Below are positions 27,152 to 35,121 of a stretch of DNA of 49,131 nt, piece by piece. The translations under genes and the position numbers were made by a program. Location of the stretch: positions 1 to 49,131 of the forward strand of contig JAFZOW010000093.1 of the NCBI GenBank assembly GCA_017552715.1, read 5' to 3'. Origin of the DNA: Lachnospiraceae bacterium. GTDB taxonomy: Bacteria > Bacillota > Clostridia > Lachnospirales > Lachnospiraceae. Under the pieces are notes generated by a model. That model was not told the DNA's origin, did not search any database, and worked only from the letters and a program-made list of their open reading frames with translations. Each line of letters begins with the position of its first letter. Position 1 is the stretch's first letter.

Positions 27152-28018
27152 ATGGGTGTAATGGAAAAATTCCGTCTGGACGGGAAGGTGGCCTGGGTCA
27201 CCGGAGCAAGCTACGGTCTGGGCATGGCGTATGCCAAGGCCTTTGCGGAGGCCGGAGCCAGGGTGGTCTTTAACTGCGTTAATCCGGAGCATTATGAGCG
27301 TGGGATGGAGGAGTATAAGAAGGCCGGCATCGATGCTTACGGCGCTCTCTGTGATGTGACGAAGGAGGATCAGGTACAGAAATTTGTGAAGGATGTGGAG
27401 GCAAATGTTGGCCCCATCGATATCCTCGTGAACAACGCCGGGATCATCAAGCGCATCCCTATGATAGATATGGAGCTTAAGGACTGGCAGCAGGTCATCG
27501 ACATCGATCTCACCGGCCCTTTTATCTGCTCCAAGGCTGTGCTGCCCCATATGATCGAGCAGAAGAGCGGGAAGATCATCAATGCCTGCTCCATGATGAG
27601 TGAATTCGGACGCGAGACCGTATCCGCCTATGCGGCGGCCAAGGGCGGACTGAAGATGCTTACACGGAATATCTGCTCCGAGTACGGGCAGTACAATATC
27701 CAGTGTAATGCCATCGGGCCCGGCTATATCGCTACACCGCAGACAGCGCCGCTCCGCGAGAAGCAGGCGGATGGTTCCATGCATCCTTTCGACCGCTTCA
27801 TACGCTCCAAGACGCCTGCTCAGCGCTGGGGCCACACGGAGGACCTGATGGGGCTGGCTGTATTCCTGGCTTCCCCGGCCTCTGATTTTGTCAATGGCCA
27901 GGTGGTTTATATCGACGGAGGGATCTCGGCTTATATCGGGCAGGATCCTTCCAATCTTGACGAAAGTAAATTTGCTGCGGAAGAGGAAGCGGAAGCGGCG
28001 ATCAAGGTGAAGGATTGA
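27152..28018 (+). CDS. kduD: 2-deoxy-D-gluconate 3-dehydrogenase type SDR
   Basis: NAD(P)-dependent reductase that turns 2,5-diketo-3-deoxygluconate into KDG. The 288-residue SDR has TGASYGLG at about 18-25, NNAG at about 94-97 and catalytic Y160-x3-K164. Position directly after kduI supports KduD. It is about 30 residues longer than usual because of an acidic, Ala-rich C-terminal tail (from about 262). Such longer SDRs beside kduI are often labelled gluconate 5-dehydrogenase. The ATG at 27152 follows AAAGGAGGAACGAG. Confidence 0.9.
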   Translation: MGVMEKFRLDGKVAWVTGASYGLGMAYAKAFAEAGARVVFNCVNPEHYERGMEEYKKAGIDAYGALCDVTKEDQVQKFVKDVEANVGPIDILVNNAGIIKRIPMIDMELKDWQQVIDIDLTGPFICSKAVLPHMIEQKSGKIINACSMMSEFGRETVSAYAAAKGGLKMLTRNICSEYGQYNIQCNAIGPGYIATPQTAPLREKQADGSMHPFDRFIRSKTPAQRWGHTEDLMGLAVFLASPASDFVNGQVVYIDGGISAYIGQDPSNLDESKFAAEEEAEAAIKVKD

Positions 28019-28028
28019 GGAACGGAGT

Positions 28029-29222
28029 ATGAATATTCTGGTCATTAACTGCGGCAGTTCTTCTTTAAAGTATCAGCTGATCGATTCGGAAAATGAAAAG
28101 GTCCTTGCCAGAGGGCTTGCGGAACGTATCGGGATCGACGGCAGCATGCTCACTCATGTACCGGCAGGCAAAGACAAAGTGGTGATCGGGAAAGCAATGC
28201 CGGATCACAGCGAGGCAGTGCGTCTGGTGATCGATGCCCTGGTGGATAAGGAGCATGGCGTGATCGGCTCTCTTTCCGAGATCGGAGCCGTGGGGCACCG
28301 TGTGGTGCATGGCGGAGAGAAGTTTGACAGGGCGGTACTGATCGACGGAAGCGTGATCCGGGACATCGAAGAACTCAGCAGTCTGGCCCCTCTGCATAAT
28401 CCCGCGAATCTCATCGGGATCCGGGCCTGTGCGGAGAATATGGCGGGGGTTAAGCAGGCAGCGGTGTTTGATACCGCCTTTCACCAGACTATGCCGCAGA
28501 AAGCCTATATGTATGGACTTCCCTTTGAATACTATGAGAAGTATAAGGTGCGACGTTACGGCTTTCACGGTACCAGTCATGATTATGTATCCGCTCGTGC
28601 CGCAGAGCTGCTTGGAAAGACGCGCGAGAAGCTCAAGATCATCGTTTGCCACCTGGGCAACGGAGCCAGTATCTCGGCGGTCTGTGAAGGGAAATGTGTG
28701 GATACCTCCATGGGAATGACCCCGCTGGAGGGCCTGATCATGGGCACCCGCTCCGGGGATCTGGATCCGGCGATCCTTGATTTCATCAGTGAAAAGGAAG
28801 GGCTGAGTGCGAGTGAGATGAACACTGTGCTGAATAAGAGATCCGGTGTGCTCGGGCTTTCGGACGGACTGTCCAGTGATTTTCGTGATCTGTGTGATGC
28901 GGCGGATCAGGGAAATGAACTGGCCCGGCTGACTCTGGATACCTATTGTTATCGCGTGGCAAAGTACATCGGTTCCTATGCCATGGCCATGCAGGGGGTG
29001 GACGTGATCGTCTTTACTGCAGGGATAGGGGAGAACAGCTTCGGTGTACGGGAACGCATATGCTCCTATCTGGGCTGGCTCGGTGCGGTGATCGACCCTG
29101 AAGCGCTGAAAAAGCGCGGAGAGGATGTGGTGGTAAGTAAAGCGGAAAGCCGTGTGACGGTGATGATCGTACCCACTAATGAAGAATTATCCATAGCGAG
29201 ACAGACTCTGGCTCTGCTTTAA
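28029..29222 (+). CDS. ackA: Acetate kinase
   Basis: AckA makes ATP and acetate from acetyl phosphate. All signature blocks are present in the 397 residues: NCGSSSLKYQL at about 6-16, GHRVVHGGEKF at about 90, DTAFHQTMP at about 147, RRYGFHGTSHDY at about 177, HLGNGASI at about 206, GTRSGDLDP at about 240 and GIGENS near 330. The ATG at 28029 lies 10 bases after kduD, and a pectin methylesterase gene follows after 17 bases. Together with Pta at 25067 it links uronate catabolism to acetate and ATP. Confidence 0.97.
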   Translation: MNILVINCGSSSLKYQLIDSENEKVLARGLAERIGIDGSMLTHVPAGKDKVVIGKAMPDHSEAVRLVIDALVDKEHGVIGSLSEIGAVGHRVVHGGEKFDRAVLIDGSVIRDIEELSSLAPLHNPANLIGIRACAENMAGVKQAAVFDTAFHQTMPQKAYMYGLPFEYYEKYKVRRYGFHGTSHDYVSARAAELLGKTREKLKIIVCHLGNGASISAVCEGKCVDTSMGMTPLEGLIMGTRSGDLDPAILDFISEKEGLSASEMNTVLNKRSGVLGLSDGLSSDFRDLCDAADQGNELARLTLDTYCYRVAKYIGSYAMAMQGVDVIVFTAGIGENSFGVRERICSYLGWLGAVIDPEALKKRGEDVVVSKAESRVTVMIVPTNEELSIARQTLALL

Positions 29223-29239
29223 GGAGGGATCAAATCAGT

Positions 29240-30052
29240 ATGCAGACAATTATCTCTACATCGGATCTGACAATCGAAAACGAATATTTCACAGGAGATA
29301 TCGGGGCGCTTTCCATCCATCCGGACGGACGCCCCTACGGTACTTTCCGAACGTCGACCGTGCTTGCGGAAGGTGCACGGATCCATTTTATGAACTGTGT
29401 CTTTGAAAATACAGCAGGTCCGGGAAAGGAAGCCGGACAGGCTATTGCCCTGTATCTGGACGGAGATGATATCCGTCTTACGGATTGCATCCTGCGTGGG
29501 CATCAGGATACGCTGTTTCTTGCACCGCTGCCGGAGAAGGAAGTCATAAAGGACGGTTTTCTGGGACCGAAGCAGTATACGCAGCGAACGCACCGAAGCT
29601 TTCTTTTCAAAGGCTGCCGTATCGAAGGCGGAGTGGATTTCATCTTTGGCGGTGCTACCGCCGTATTTGAGGAATGTGAGTTCGTGAATGTGGAGCCTGG
29701 TTATGTCTTTGCTCCCTGCACGCCAAAGGAGATCGACAGGGGATTCTTAGCGAAAGGCTGTAAGTTCCTGTGTACGGACAATGTTATGCCGAAAAGCTGT
29801 TATATAGCACGCCCCTGGAGGCAATATGGAAAAGTGCGGCTCGAGGACTGTTATCTGGGAGAACATATGCATCCGGAAGGGTTTGCCGACTGGAGCGGCC
29901 GCGGTGAAGGCGGTACGGTCGTGTTTGAGGAATATGGTTCTTTCGGCCCCGGTGCGTCTGGAGCAAAACGTCCTGCCTGGGTAAGGAGCGGGGCTGATCC
30001 TAAAAACTGCTTTATCAGCAACGCTTCGCCGGTTGTAAAAAATTATAAATAA
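29240..30052 (+). CDS. Pectin methylesterase (CE8), intracellular form
   Basis: A right-handed beta-helix pectinesterase that removes methyl groups from homogalacturonan. The 270 residues show the CE8 catalytic set: Q89 and D90 (GHQDTLF), D133 (GVDFIFGG), and R191/W193 (ARPWRQYG). There is no signal peptide and the N-terminal part is shorter than in secreted enzymes. The ATG at 29240 follows AAGGAGGGATC, so this start is sound. It probably acts on imported methylated oligogalacturonides, releasing methanol. It is the last gene of the kduI-kduD-ackA run. Confidence 0.92.
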   Translation: MQTIISTSDLTIENEYFTGDIGALSIHPDGRPYGTFRTSTVLAEGARIHFMNCVFENTAGPGKEAGQAIALYLDGDDIRLTDCILRGHQDTLFLAPLPEKEVIKDGFLGPKQYTQRTHRSFLFKGCRIEGGVDFIFGGATAVFEECEFVNVEPGYVFAPCTPKEIDRGFLAKGCKFLCTDNVMPKSCYIARPWRQYGKVRLEDCYLGEHMHPEGFADWSGRGEGGTVVFEEYGSFGPGASGAKRPAWVRSGADPKNCFISNASPVVKNYK

Positions 30053-30067
30053 TTCTCCTGCGGAATA

Positions 30068-30076
30068 TGTTATAAT
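30068..30076 (+). promoter_or_regulatory. Extended -10 promoter before the GGDEF gene
   Basis: TGTTATAAT (TGn-TATAAT) at 30068-30076 is a perfect extended -10 element. No good -35 lies upstream. It would give the first GGDEF gene a start near 30083. Confidence 0.6.
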
Positions 30077-30139
30077 CGATCGTAGCGGAGGATAAGCTGT
30101 AAGTGCCGCTCTGTTTTGTATACTGAGGGGGGACAGCCT

Positions 30140-31612
30140 TTGGACGGAAAGGACCGTGATATTATCAGTTTGCTGGAGAGCCGTGAAGCGATGCTCAGGC
30201 TTTTTGACGAGGTATTCTTTGAATACGATGCGGACAGGGATGTGATCTGTTTTTTTAACACCGGAAGCAGCTTCCTGAATGAGGGAGAAGTCCTTTTCTC
30301 TAAGTTGCTGGCCCGCTTTTCAGATCAGATCGATCCGGAGGACCGGCCGGCGCTGGATGAATTCGCGAGCGCCCTCCGGGAACGGAAGAATGCCTTTACC
30401 GTGGTCGTTCCCGCCAATCTTCTGTATGATGAAGAGAGCTTTGCGACCACACTGATACGTGGGGAGATAAAGCGCTTTCAAAGCGGAAAGAAGGTCACGG
30501 TCGGGCGTATCCATCTGATGCGTATGTCCGATTCCCGCAATACACAGAGCCTGAGTTACGATCCGCTTACGGAGGTGGTCGGGAAAAAGGATATCTCCCG
30601 TCTTGCCAGGCATCTGATCGACGAGCTTCATGCGGGGAATACGACGATCGCCATCGTTGATATCGATTATTTCAAGCATGTAAATGATTTCTACGGGCAT
30701 ATGTTCGGGGATCAGGTGCTGAAGACAGTCGCGGGTATCTTGAAGCATGAGATCGCCGAAGGGGGAACGGTCGGCCGCATTGGCGGAGATGAATTCTTTG
30801 TGATCTTTCACAATATTTCAGAGCGTAATAATCTGCGCGATTATCTTCACAGGATCCGGACGGCTGTTGCAAAGGCTTTTCCCGACAAGGGCCCGCAGGG
30901 AGACAAACCGATCTCATTGTCGATCGGAACGGCTACTTTCCCTTTGCATGCTCCGGATTATGAAACGCTCTTTATGATAGCGGATTACTGTCTTTATCTG
31001 GCAAAAGAAAAAGGCCGGAACCGCTTTATCATGTATAATCCCGAAAAGCATGCTTCCTTTGAGGAGATCAGGAAGATGAAGGAAGAGGGAAGCGGGAGCA
31101 TGGTCGTTACAGGTCGTGACGATCTTCCGCCGGGGGATGTGCTTACGCAGATGTGGTTTATGTACCTGTACGGGGAAAGGCCTTCAGCCGGAGCTCTTCT
31201 TCGGAATTTTGCAGAGCGATTCCATATCCCCTTCATCATGGCCTATCGCATCTCGCCTGCGAAGATGCTTGCGTGCGCGGGAAAACAGGAAGAGGAAGCG
31301 CAGAAAATCCCGGACAGTCTTTTTGAACTGCTTAAGCCGGAGGTCTATGAATTTCGCAGTAGAAACAACGGGCTTCTGATCTGTAACAATGTCAATACGC
31401 TTCCGAAAGAAATGATCCGGGAAAAAGAGAAGCTTCTCTCGTTGGAACTGATCTCATTTATCCTGATCCCCTGTACGGATCCGGAGGGGAAGGATTTTGT
31501 GCTTTCTTTCCTGTCATTTCACAAAAATCTTGTCTGGAATGAAAGTCATTTTATATATTACCGCCTGTTTGCGGATCTCCTGTCACGTTATAAGATCGAA
31601 GAGATTTCGTAA
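30140..31612 (+). CDS. GGDEF diguanylate cyclase with PAS-like and GAF-like flanks
   Basis: The GGDEF domain (about 140-295) has an intact GGDEF signature at residues 215-219 and the usual DIDYFKHVND metal region, so c-di-GMP synthesis is plausible. No RxxD inhibitory site is visible five residues before the signature. The N-terminus (about 10-120) is PAS-like and the C-terminal ~170 residues look GAF-like. There are no membrane spans. I chose TTG at 30140 because GAGGGGGGACAG lies just upstream; an in-frame TTG at 30116 lacks a good site. It is placed between the methylesterase and serine hydrolase genes, inside the pectin cluster, suggesting sugar-linked signalling. A second GGDEF gene lies at 44220. 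Confidence 0.9.
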   Translation: MDGKDRDIISLLESREAMLRLFDEVFFEYDADRDVICFFNTGSSFLNEGEVLFSKLLARFSDQIDPEDRPALDEFASALRERKNAFTVVVPANLLYDEESFATTLIRGEIKRFQSGKKVTVGRIHLMRMSDSRNTQSLSYDPLTEVVGKKDISRLARHLIDELHAGNTTIAIVDIDYFKHVNDFYGHMFGDQVLKTVAGILKHEIAEGGTVGRIGGDEFFVIFHNISERNNLRDYLHRIRTAVAKAFPDKGPQGDKPISLSIGTATFPLHAPDYETLFMIADYCLYLAKEKGRNRFIMYNPEKHASFEEIRKMKEEGSGSMVVTGRDDLPPGDVLTQMWFMYLYGERPSAGALLRNFAERFHIPFIMAYRISPAKMLACAGKQEEEAQKIPDSLFELLKPEVYEFRSRNNGLLICNNVNTLPKEMIREKEKLLSLELISFILIPCTDPEGKDFVLSFLSFHKNLVWNESHFIYYRLFADLLSRYKIEEIS

Positions 31613-31615
31613 GAG

Positions 31616-33022
31616 CTACATATGGATGCGCCGGCCGTCCAGAAATCCGTTGAATCCCGGATACAGGCTTTCCTCTGCTTTTCGCAGAAAAACGGTGATC
31701 TGATCCTTTTCTCCTTTCAGCAAAAAATGGATACAGCCGACATATTCATCCAGGATCTGTGTGCGCAGATAGAGGCTGCCGTCACACTGCGGGTATGCGG
31801 CTGTATAGATCTTCTGGCCATAGACATTTTCCAGGGAAGGGTAAAGATCCCGTATTTTGTAAGGAAAAACATAGCTCCTGCATTTTTCTTTGAGGACCAG
31901 TTCCGCGGGGGTAAGGGATAAGCATTGAAAACCGCCGGGATTCGTGAGAAGCTCATAATCACCGTATAACAAGGAAACGTCAGAGGGATTGATCGGAGTG
32001 GCTTGATCAGAGGCAATACTGACGGGGCTTAAGCTATGATCCGGACCGGCAGGAGCGACAGAGAGCTCCGGTGCCAGGGAGAGCGCGATGCGGCGGATCT
32101 CGTCCAGGATATACTGTGTGCCGCCCTGGACCGACTGGGTATCCGCTGTGGTAACAAAGATCAGTTCGGCTTGCGGATAGATAACAACGTACTGCCCGCC
32201 CATGCCATACATCATTACGCCGCCGTCGCGTATCCTCCAAAACTGATAGCCGTAGCCCTGCATTTCATCCAGGGTCTTTCCCTCGTGGAGTGTGGGGCAG
32301 TGAAAGCTTACGGCATCCTTAATGTATTGGGAAAAACGAATAAAAAAGGCGCGATCATACAGACTGTCGGCATAGCCGCAGACATCGGGAAAATCCTTCT
32401 TCATACTATCGTTTAAGAGAGAAAGCAGGAAACGGGCTGTACGCAGCAGATCCTCCGGACGGCAGATCAGGCCGGAACCGCCGATCTCGCAGCCAAAGGG
32501 ATCTGTAAGGATACGGGCATCCTCTGAAAAGCCGATGCGATCCAGAAATACCTCGCGAAGATAGTCCAGCACGCCTTTGCCGCTGCGTTTTAAAACCAGT
32601 GCTGCAAGGGTATGGGCGGAAGAGGTGTCGTATTTAAAGATCCGGCCGGCTTCATGATCGGGAGCTGTTATGAAAAAGGAACGGACCCAGTGCGTATCGG
32701 CGCTTAACTTATAGGTCGTCGTACGGTGGCAGGTACGCATCGTAAGCATATCTTTGATGCACATGGATGTAAGGCGGGGATCTGCTTCTTCCGGGCAGTA
32801 TTCCGGAAAGCGGTCGCAGATCTTATCCGAAAGAGAGAGCTTTCCTTCGGCGATAAGCGCACCGATGGCCAGGGAGGTGAAGCTTTTAGTGACGGAAAAC
32901 ATGCGGTGAAGCTCTCCCTTTTTATACGGAGCATAATTGCTTTCCTGCAGCAGTTCTCCTTTTTTCCAGATATGAATACTGTGCATGGGGAAGGGAAAGT
33001 TTTCAGGTGAAAATAGTTCCAT
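31616..33022 (-). CDS. Serine hydrolase of the beta-lactamase/esterase family
   Basis: The only minus-strand gene. The 468-residue protein starts MELFSPENF; GGAGGTATTT on the minus strand precedes the ATG at 33022. The class C beta-lactamase fold has S-x-x-K in FSVTKSF at about residue 55, a YDTSS block at about 130 in the Y-x-N position, and a GMGGQYVV block at about 265 in the third-motif position. The remaining ~180 residues form a separate C-terminal domain. No signal peptide is seen, which argues against antibiotic resistance and for an intracellular esterase or peptidase-like hydrolase, perhaps removing acyl groups from pectic oligosaccharides (inference). A weak extended -10 (TGATAATAT on the minus strand, 33094-33102) could drive it. 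Its stop lies 3 bases after the GGDEF stop, so the two converge. Confidence 0.88.
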   Translation of the reverse strand: MELFSPENFPFPMHSIHIWKKGELLQESNYAPYKKGELHRMFSVTKSFTSLAIGALIAEGKLSLSDKICDRFPEYCPEEADPRLTSMCIKDMLTMRTCHRTTTYKLSADTHWVRSFFITAPDHEAGRIFKYDTSSAHTLAALVLKRSGKGVLDYLREVFLDRIGFSEDARILTDPFGCEIGGSGLICRPEDLLRTARFLLSLLNDSMKKDFPDVCGYADSLYDRAFFIRFSQYIKDAVSFHCPTLHEGKTLDEMQGYGYQFWRIRDGGVMMYGMGGQYVVIYPQAELIFVTTADTQSVQGGTQYILDEIRRIALSLAPELSVAPAGPDHSLSPVSIASDQATPINPSDVSLLYGDYELLTNPGGFQCLSLTPAELVLKEKCRSYVFPYKIRDLYPSLENVYGQKIYTAAYPQCDGSLYLRTQILDEYVGCIHFLLKGEKDQITVFLRKAEESLYPGFNGFLDGRRIHM

Positions 33023-33170
33023 AAATACCTCCGCTGTGCGTTCTTTGGCGACGGGATGTGTTTTTTCCGAACAATTACGTACCATTCCGAAACATATTAT
33101 CATAGATCTCTCCGAAAGATGATTGTGACAATTTACAATAAAAAAACAAAACAATTGTGAAATTTGTTCA

Positions 33171-33199
33171 TTGCATGAAAACCCAAAGCATGTTATATT
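33171..33199 (+). promoter_or_regulatory. Promoter of the ABC importer operon
   Basis: TTGCAT at 33171-33176 and extended -10 TGTTATATT (33191-33199) have a 17-base spacer. Two operators follow immediately. The divergent gap 33023-33304 also serves the minus-strand hydrolase. Confidence 0.75.
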
Positions 33200-33209
33200 T
33201 TTACCAGAG

Positions 33210-33223
33210 TGAAAGCGCTTACA
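33210..33223 (+). promoter_or_regulatory. Operator 1 of the importer operon
   Basis: TGAAAGCGCTTACA, the LacI/cre-type site, starts 11 bases after the -10. Its centre is 24 bp from the centre of operator 2. Confidence 0.82.
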
Positions 33224-33233
33224 TTTCTCGGGA

Positions 33234-33249
33234 ATGAAAGCGCTTTCAT
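33234..33249 (+). promoter_or_regulatory. Operator 2 of the importer operon
   Basis: ATGAAAGCGCTTTCAT is a perfect 16-bp palindrome and close to an ideal cre. Arms differ from the TGTAAG sites (GAAAG instead of GTAAG), so this copy may favour CcpA while copy 1 is a hybrid. Confidence 0.82.
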
Positions 33250-33304
33250 AAAAGAACAGAAAACAGATCAAAACCAATCCATAAATCCCGAAAAGGAGGA
33301 ACAA

Positions 33305-35014
33305 ATGAAAAAGAGACTTGTATCCATTCTGATGAGCTCTGTAATGGTCGTCGGCACACTGGCAGCCTGCGGCGGCACCGAAGCCGGAACCACGACCCAG
33401 GTGGAAGTTACCGACGATCAGGGCAACACCACCACCGTTGAGGTGAAAGATACCGCCACCGGTGATGTGACCGAGGAAGGTAAGTACGAGGTAAAGGATC
33501 TTCACATCGTTGTGGACGGGACCCTTACCGCTAATGTTGATAATGGTCAGGAAGCCTTTATCGAGCAGTGGGAAGCGGCAGTGAGCGAAAAGGTCGGCCA
33601 TGAAGTGAAGCTGACCATCGACCAGCTGGATCATTCCGATTATGCGGCAACCGTTCAGCGTTATCTGACCACCGGTACCGTGGGTGATGGCCAGTTCCCG
33701 GATGCTCTGATCATGAGCGCCGGCATGTTCCGTGAATACCAGACCACCGGCCTGCTCTGGGATATGGCAGCTGCATATGACAAGGCAGAGTTCCAGGCCC
33801 GCGTGACCCTGCCGGAGGTAAACCTGGGGATCCGGACCAAGGATGGTAAGCAGTACGGTTTTGCTCCTACCTACGGAAACGGCTGCGTATCCTATGTGAA
33901 GGCCTCCTGGTTCAATCAGTATGTGGCAAGCGATGCCAATACCGATGGCGTTAAGACGATCGAGGATGTTGATACTTATGAGAAGTATTACAACATGCTG
34001 AAGTTCTTCAGCAATATTAACGGCGATAACAAGACCTACGGTGTGATCGCTGCCGGCTTCGGAAAACTGGACGAGGCTCCGTTCATCAACTACATGCCTG
34101 AGTTCTGGCAGGGCGCATATCCTTCTTTCTACCAGAAGGACGGCGTTTGGGTAGACGGATTCCAGGAGCAGGCTACCATTGATGCCCTGGATCGTCTTGC
34201 ACAGGCTTACGCTGATGGACTGATCGACCCTGATACTGAGGAAGCCAGTACGAAGGATGCACGTGAGAAGTTCTTCTCTAACGACCAGAGCACTTCCGAG
34301 GGCGTATTTACCTACTGGGCAGGAACCTGGCTGCGCACCCTGACCGACAATATGGGCAAGAACGATGTAGACAACGAACTGGCCGACGAGAGACTGCTGC
34401 AGCTGCCTCCCATCAAAGAGATCACCGATACCTGGGGCGGTTATATCAATCGTGAGGCTCCCGTGTGGGTCATCACCGATGATGGAGACGATAACAGCCT
34501 TCGTGAACAGGCCATCTTCGATACCCTTTTTGAGACCATGCTGGACGGTGATAAGGTGCAGACTCTCTGGACATATGGTGCTGAGGATGTACACTGGTCC
34601 ACAAAGGCAGAAAGCTTCACCACCAATCCGGACGATCCCGAGAAGAAGAAGGATTACGAGTATGCTGACGGTGTGTTCCACTTAAAGCAGAGCCCTAACG
34701 ATCCGAACGCAGTCTGGAAGAAGAATCATCTGGATCCCGTACTGGTCATTGCTCCGCTTACAAACGGTTTTGTGGATGACGATCCCCTGGTAACCAAGGG
34801 TAACCAGTTCTTTACCGCCCACTGCGTGGATGCGCCGGTCGCCGCGTCCAGCGAAACCCTTACGGCAGAGCAGTCCGGCTTAAAGGATCTGAAGACGACG
34901 CTGATGAACAAGGTGGTCACAGGTGAAATGAGCGGCGCCGATGCGGTTCAATCCTATATCGATGAGAAGGGTGCGATCGTAGATACCATTCTGGGCGAAT
35001 TGAACGCTCAATAA
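33305..35014 (+). CDS. ABC transporter sugar-binding lipoprotein
   Basis: Extracellular solute-binding protein of 569 residues with a lipoprotein signal (MKKRLVSILM..., lipobox LAAC, lipidated C22) and a Gly/Thr-rich linker. Its long form resembles the LplA/YtcQ group, which serves oligosaccharides of pectic type in Bacillus. Two permeases of LplB/LplC type follow. The ATG at 33305 follows AAAAGGAGGAACAA; the frame runs further upstream through the operators and is not translated there. No ATPase gene accompanies the set, so a shared MsmX-like ATPase elsewhere is expected. Substrate is probably oligogalacturonide or rhamnogalacturonan fragments (context). Confidence 0.93.
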   Translation: MKKRLVSILMSSVMVVGTLAACGGTEAGTTTQVEVTDDQGNTTTVEVKDTATGDVTEEGKYEVKDLHIVVDGTLTANVDNGQEAFIEQWEAAVSEKVGHEVKLTIDQLDHSDYAATVQRYLTTGTVGDGQFPDALIMSAGMFREYQTTGLLWDMAAAYDKAEFQARVTLPEVNLGIRTKDGKQYGFAPTYGNGCVSYVKASWFNQYVASDANTDGVKTIEDVDTYEKYYNMLKFFSNINGDNKTYGVIAAGFGKLDEAPFINYMPEFWQGAYPSFYQKDGVWVDGFQEQATIDALDRLAQAYADGLIDPDTEEASTKDAREKFFSNDQSTSEGVFTYWAGTWLRTLTDNMGKNDVDNELADERLLQLPPIKEITDTWGGYINREAPVWVITDDGDDNSLREQAIFDTLFETMLDGDKVQTLWTYGAEDVHWSTKAESFTTNPDDPEKKKDYEYADGVFHLKQSPNDPNAVWKKNHLDPVLVIAPLTNGFVDDDPLVTKGNQFFTAHCVDAPVAASSETLTAEQSGLKDLKTTLMNKVVTGEMSGADAVQSYIDEKGAIVDTILGELNAQ

Positions 35015-35033
35015 TATACCAATATGAAATACT

Positions 35034-35069
35034 GTCTTGCCTTCGCCGCCTAAGCGGCGGGGGCAGGAC
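35034..35069 (+). promoter_or_regulatory. Strong GC-rich hairpin between binding-protein and permease genes
   Basis: GTCTTGCCTTCGCCGC (35034-35049) pairs with GCGGCGGGGGCAGGAC (35054-35069) around CTAA; 13 Watson-Crick and three G-U pairs. There is no T tract. A stable hairpin here commonly protects the upstream mRNA and lowers permease output, keeping the binding protein in excess. Confidence 0.8.
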
Positions 35070-35121
35070 TTTCCAAAGAGAAGGCAGATTTTCGGGGATA
35101 ATAATGAAAGGATCATTTTTC

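Noticed and set aside
26291-28045. Minus-strand frame of 584 codons opposite kduI and kduD
   Set aside because: Antisense shadow of two clearly identified genes.
31616-33022. Antibiotic resistance beta-lactamase
   Set aside because: No signal peptide, extra C-terminal domain and a sugar-use context; fold alone does not show lactam hydrolysis.
33210-33249. Tandem operators as a duplicated gene-start remnant
   Set aside because: The frame through them is open but lacks a ribosome binding site, and both are near-perfect operator palindromes.
33023-34681. Minus-strand extension that would make the serine hydrolase 1021 residues long
   Set aside because: It runs through the importer promoter and antisense to the lipoprotein gene; a good ribosome binding site precedes the ATG at 33022.
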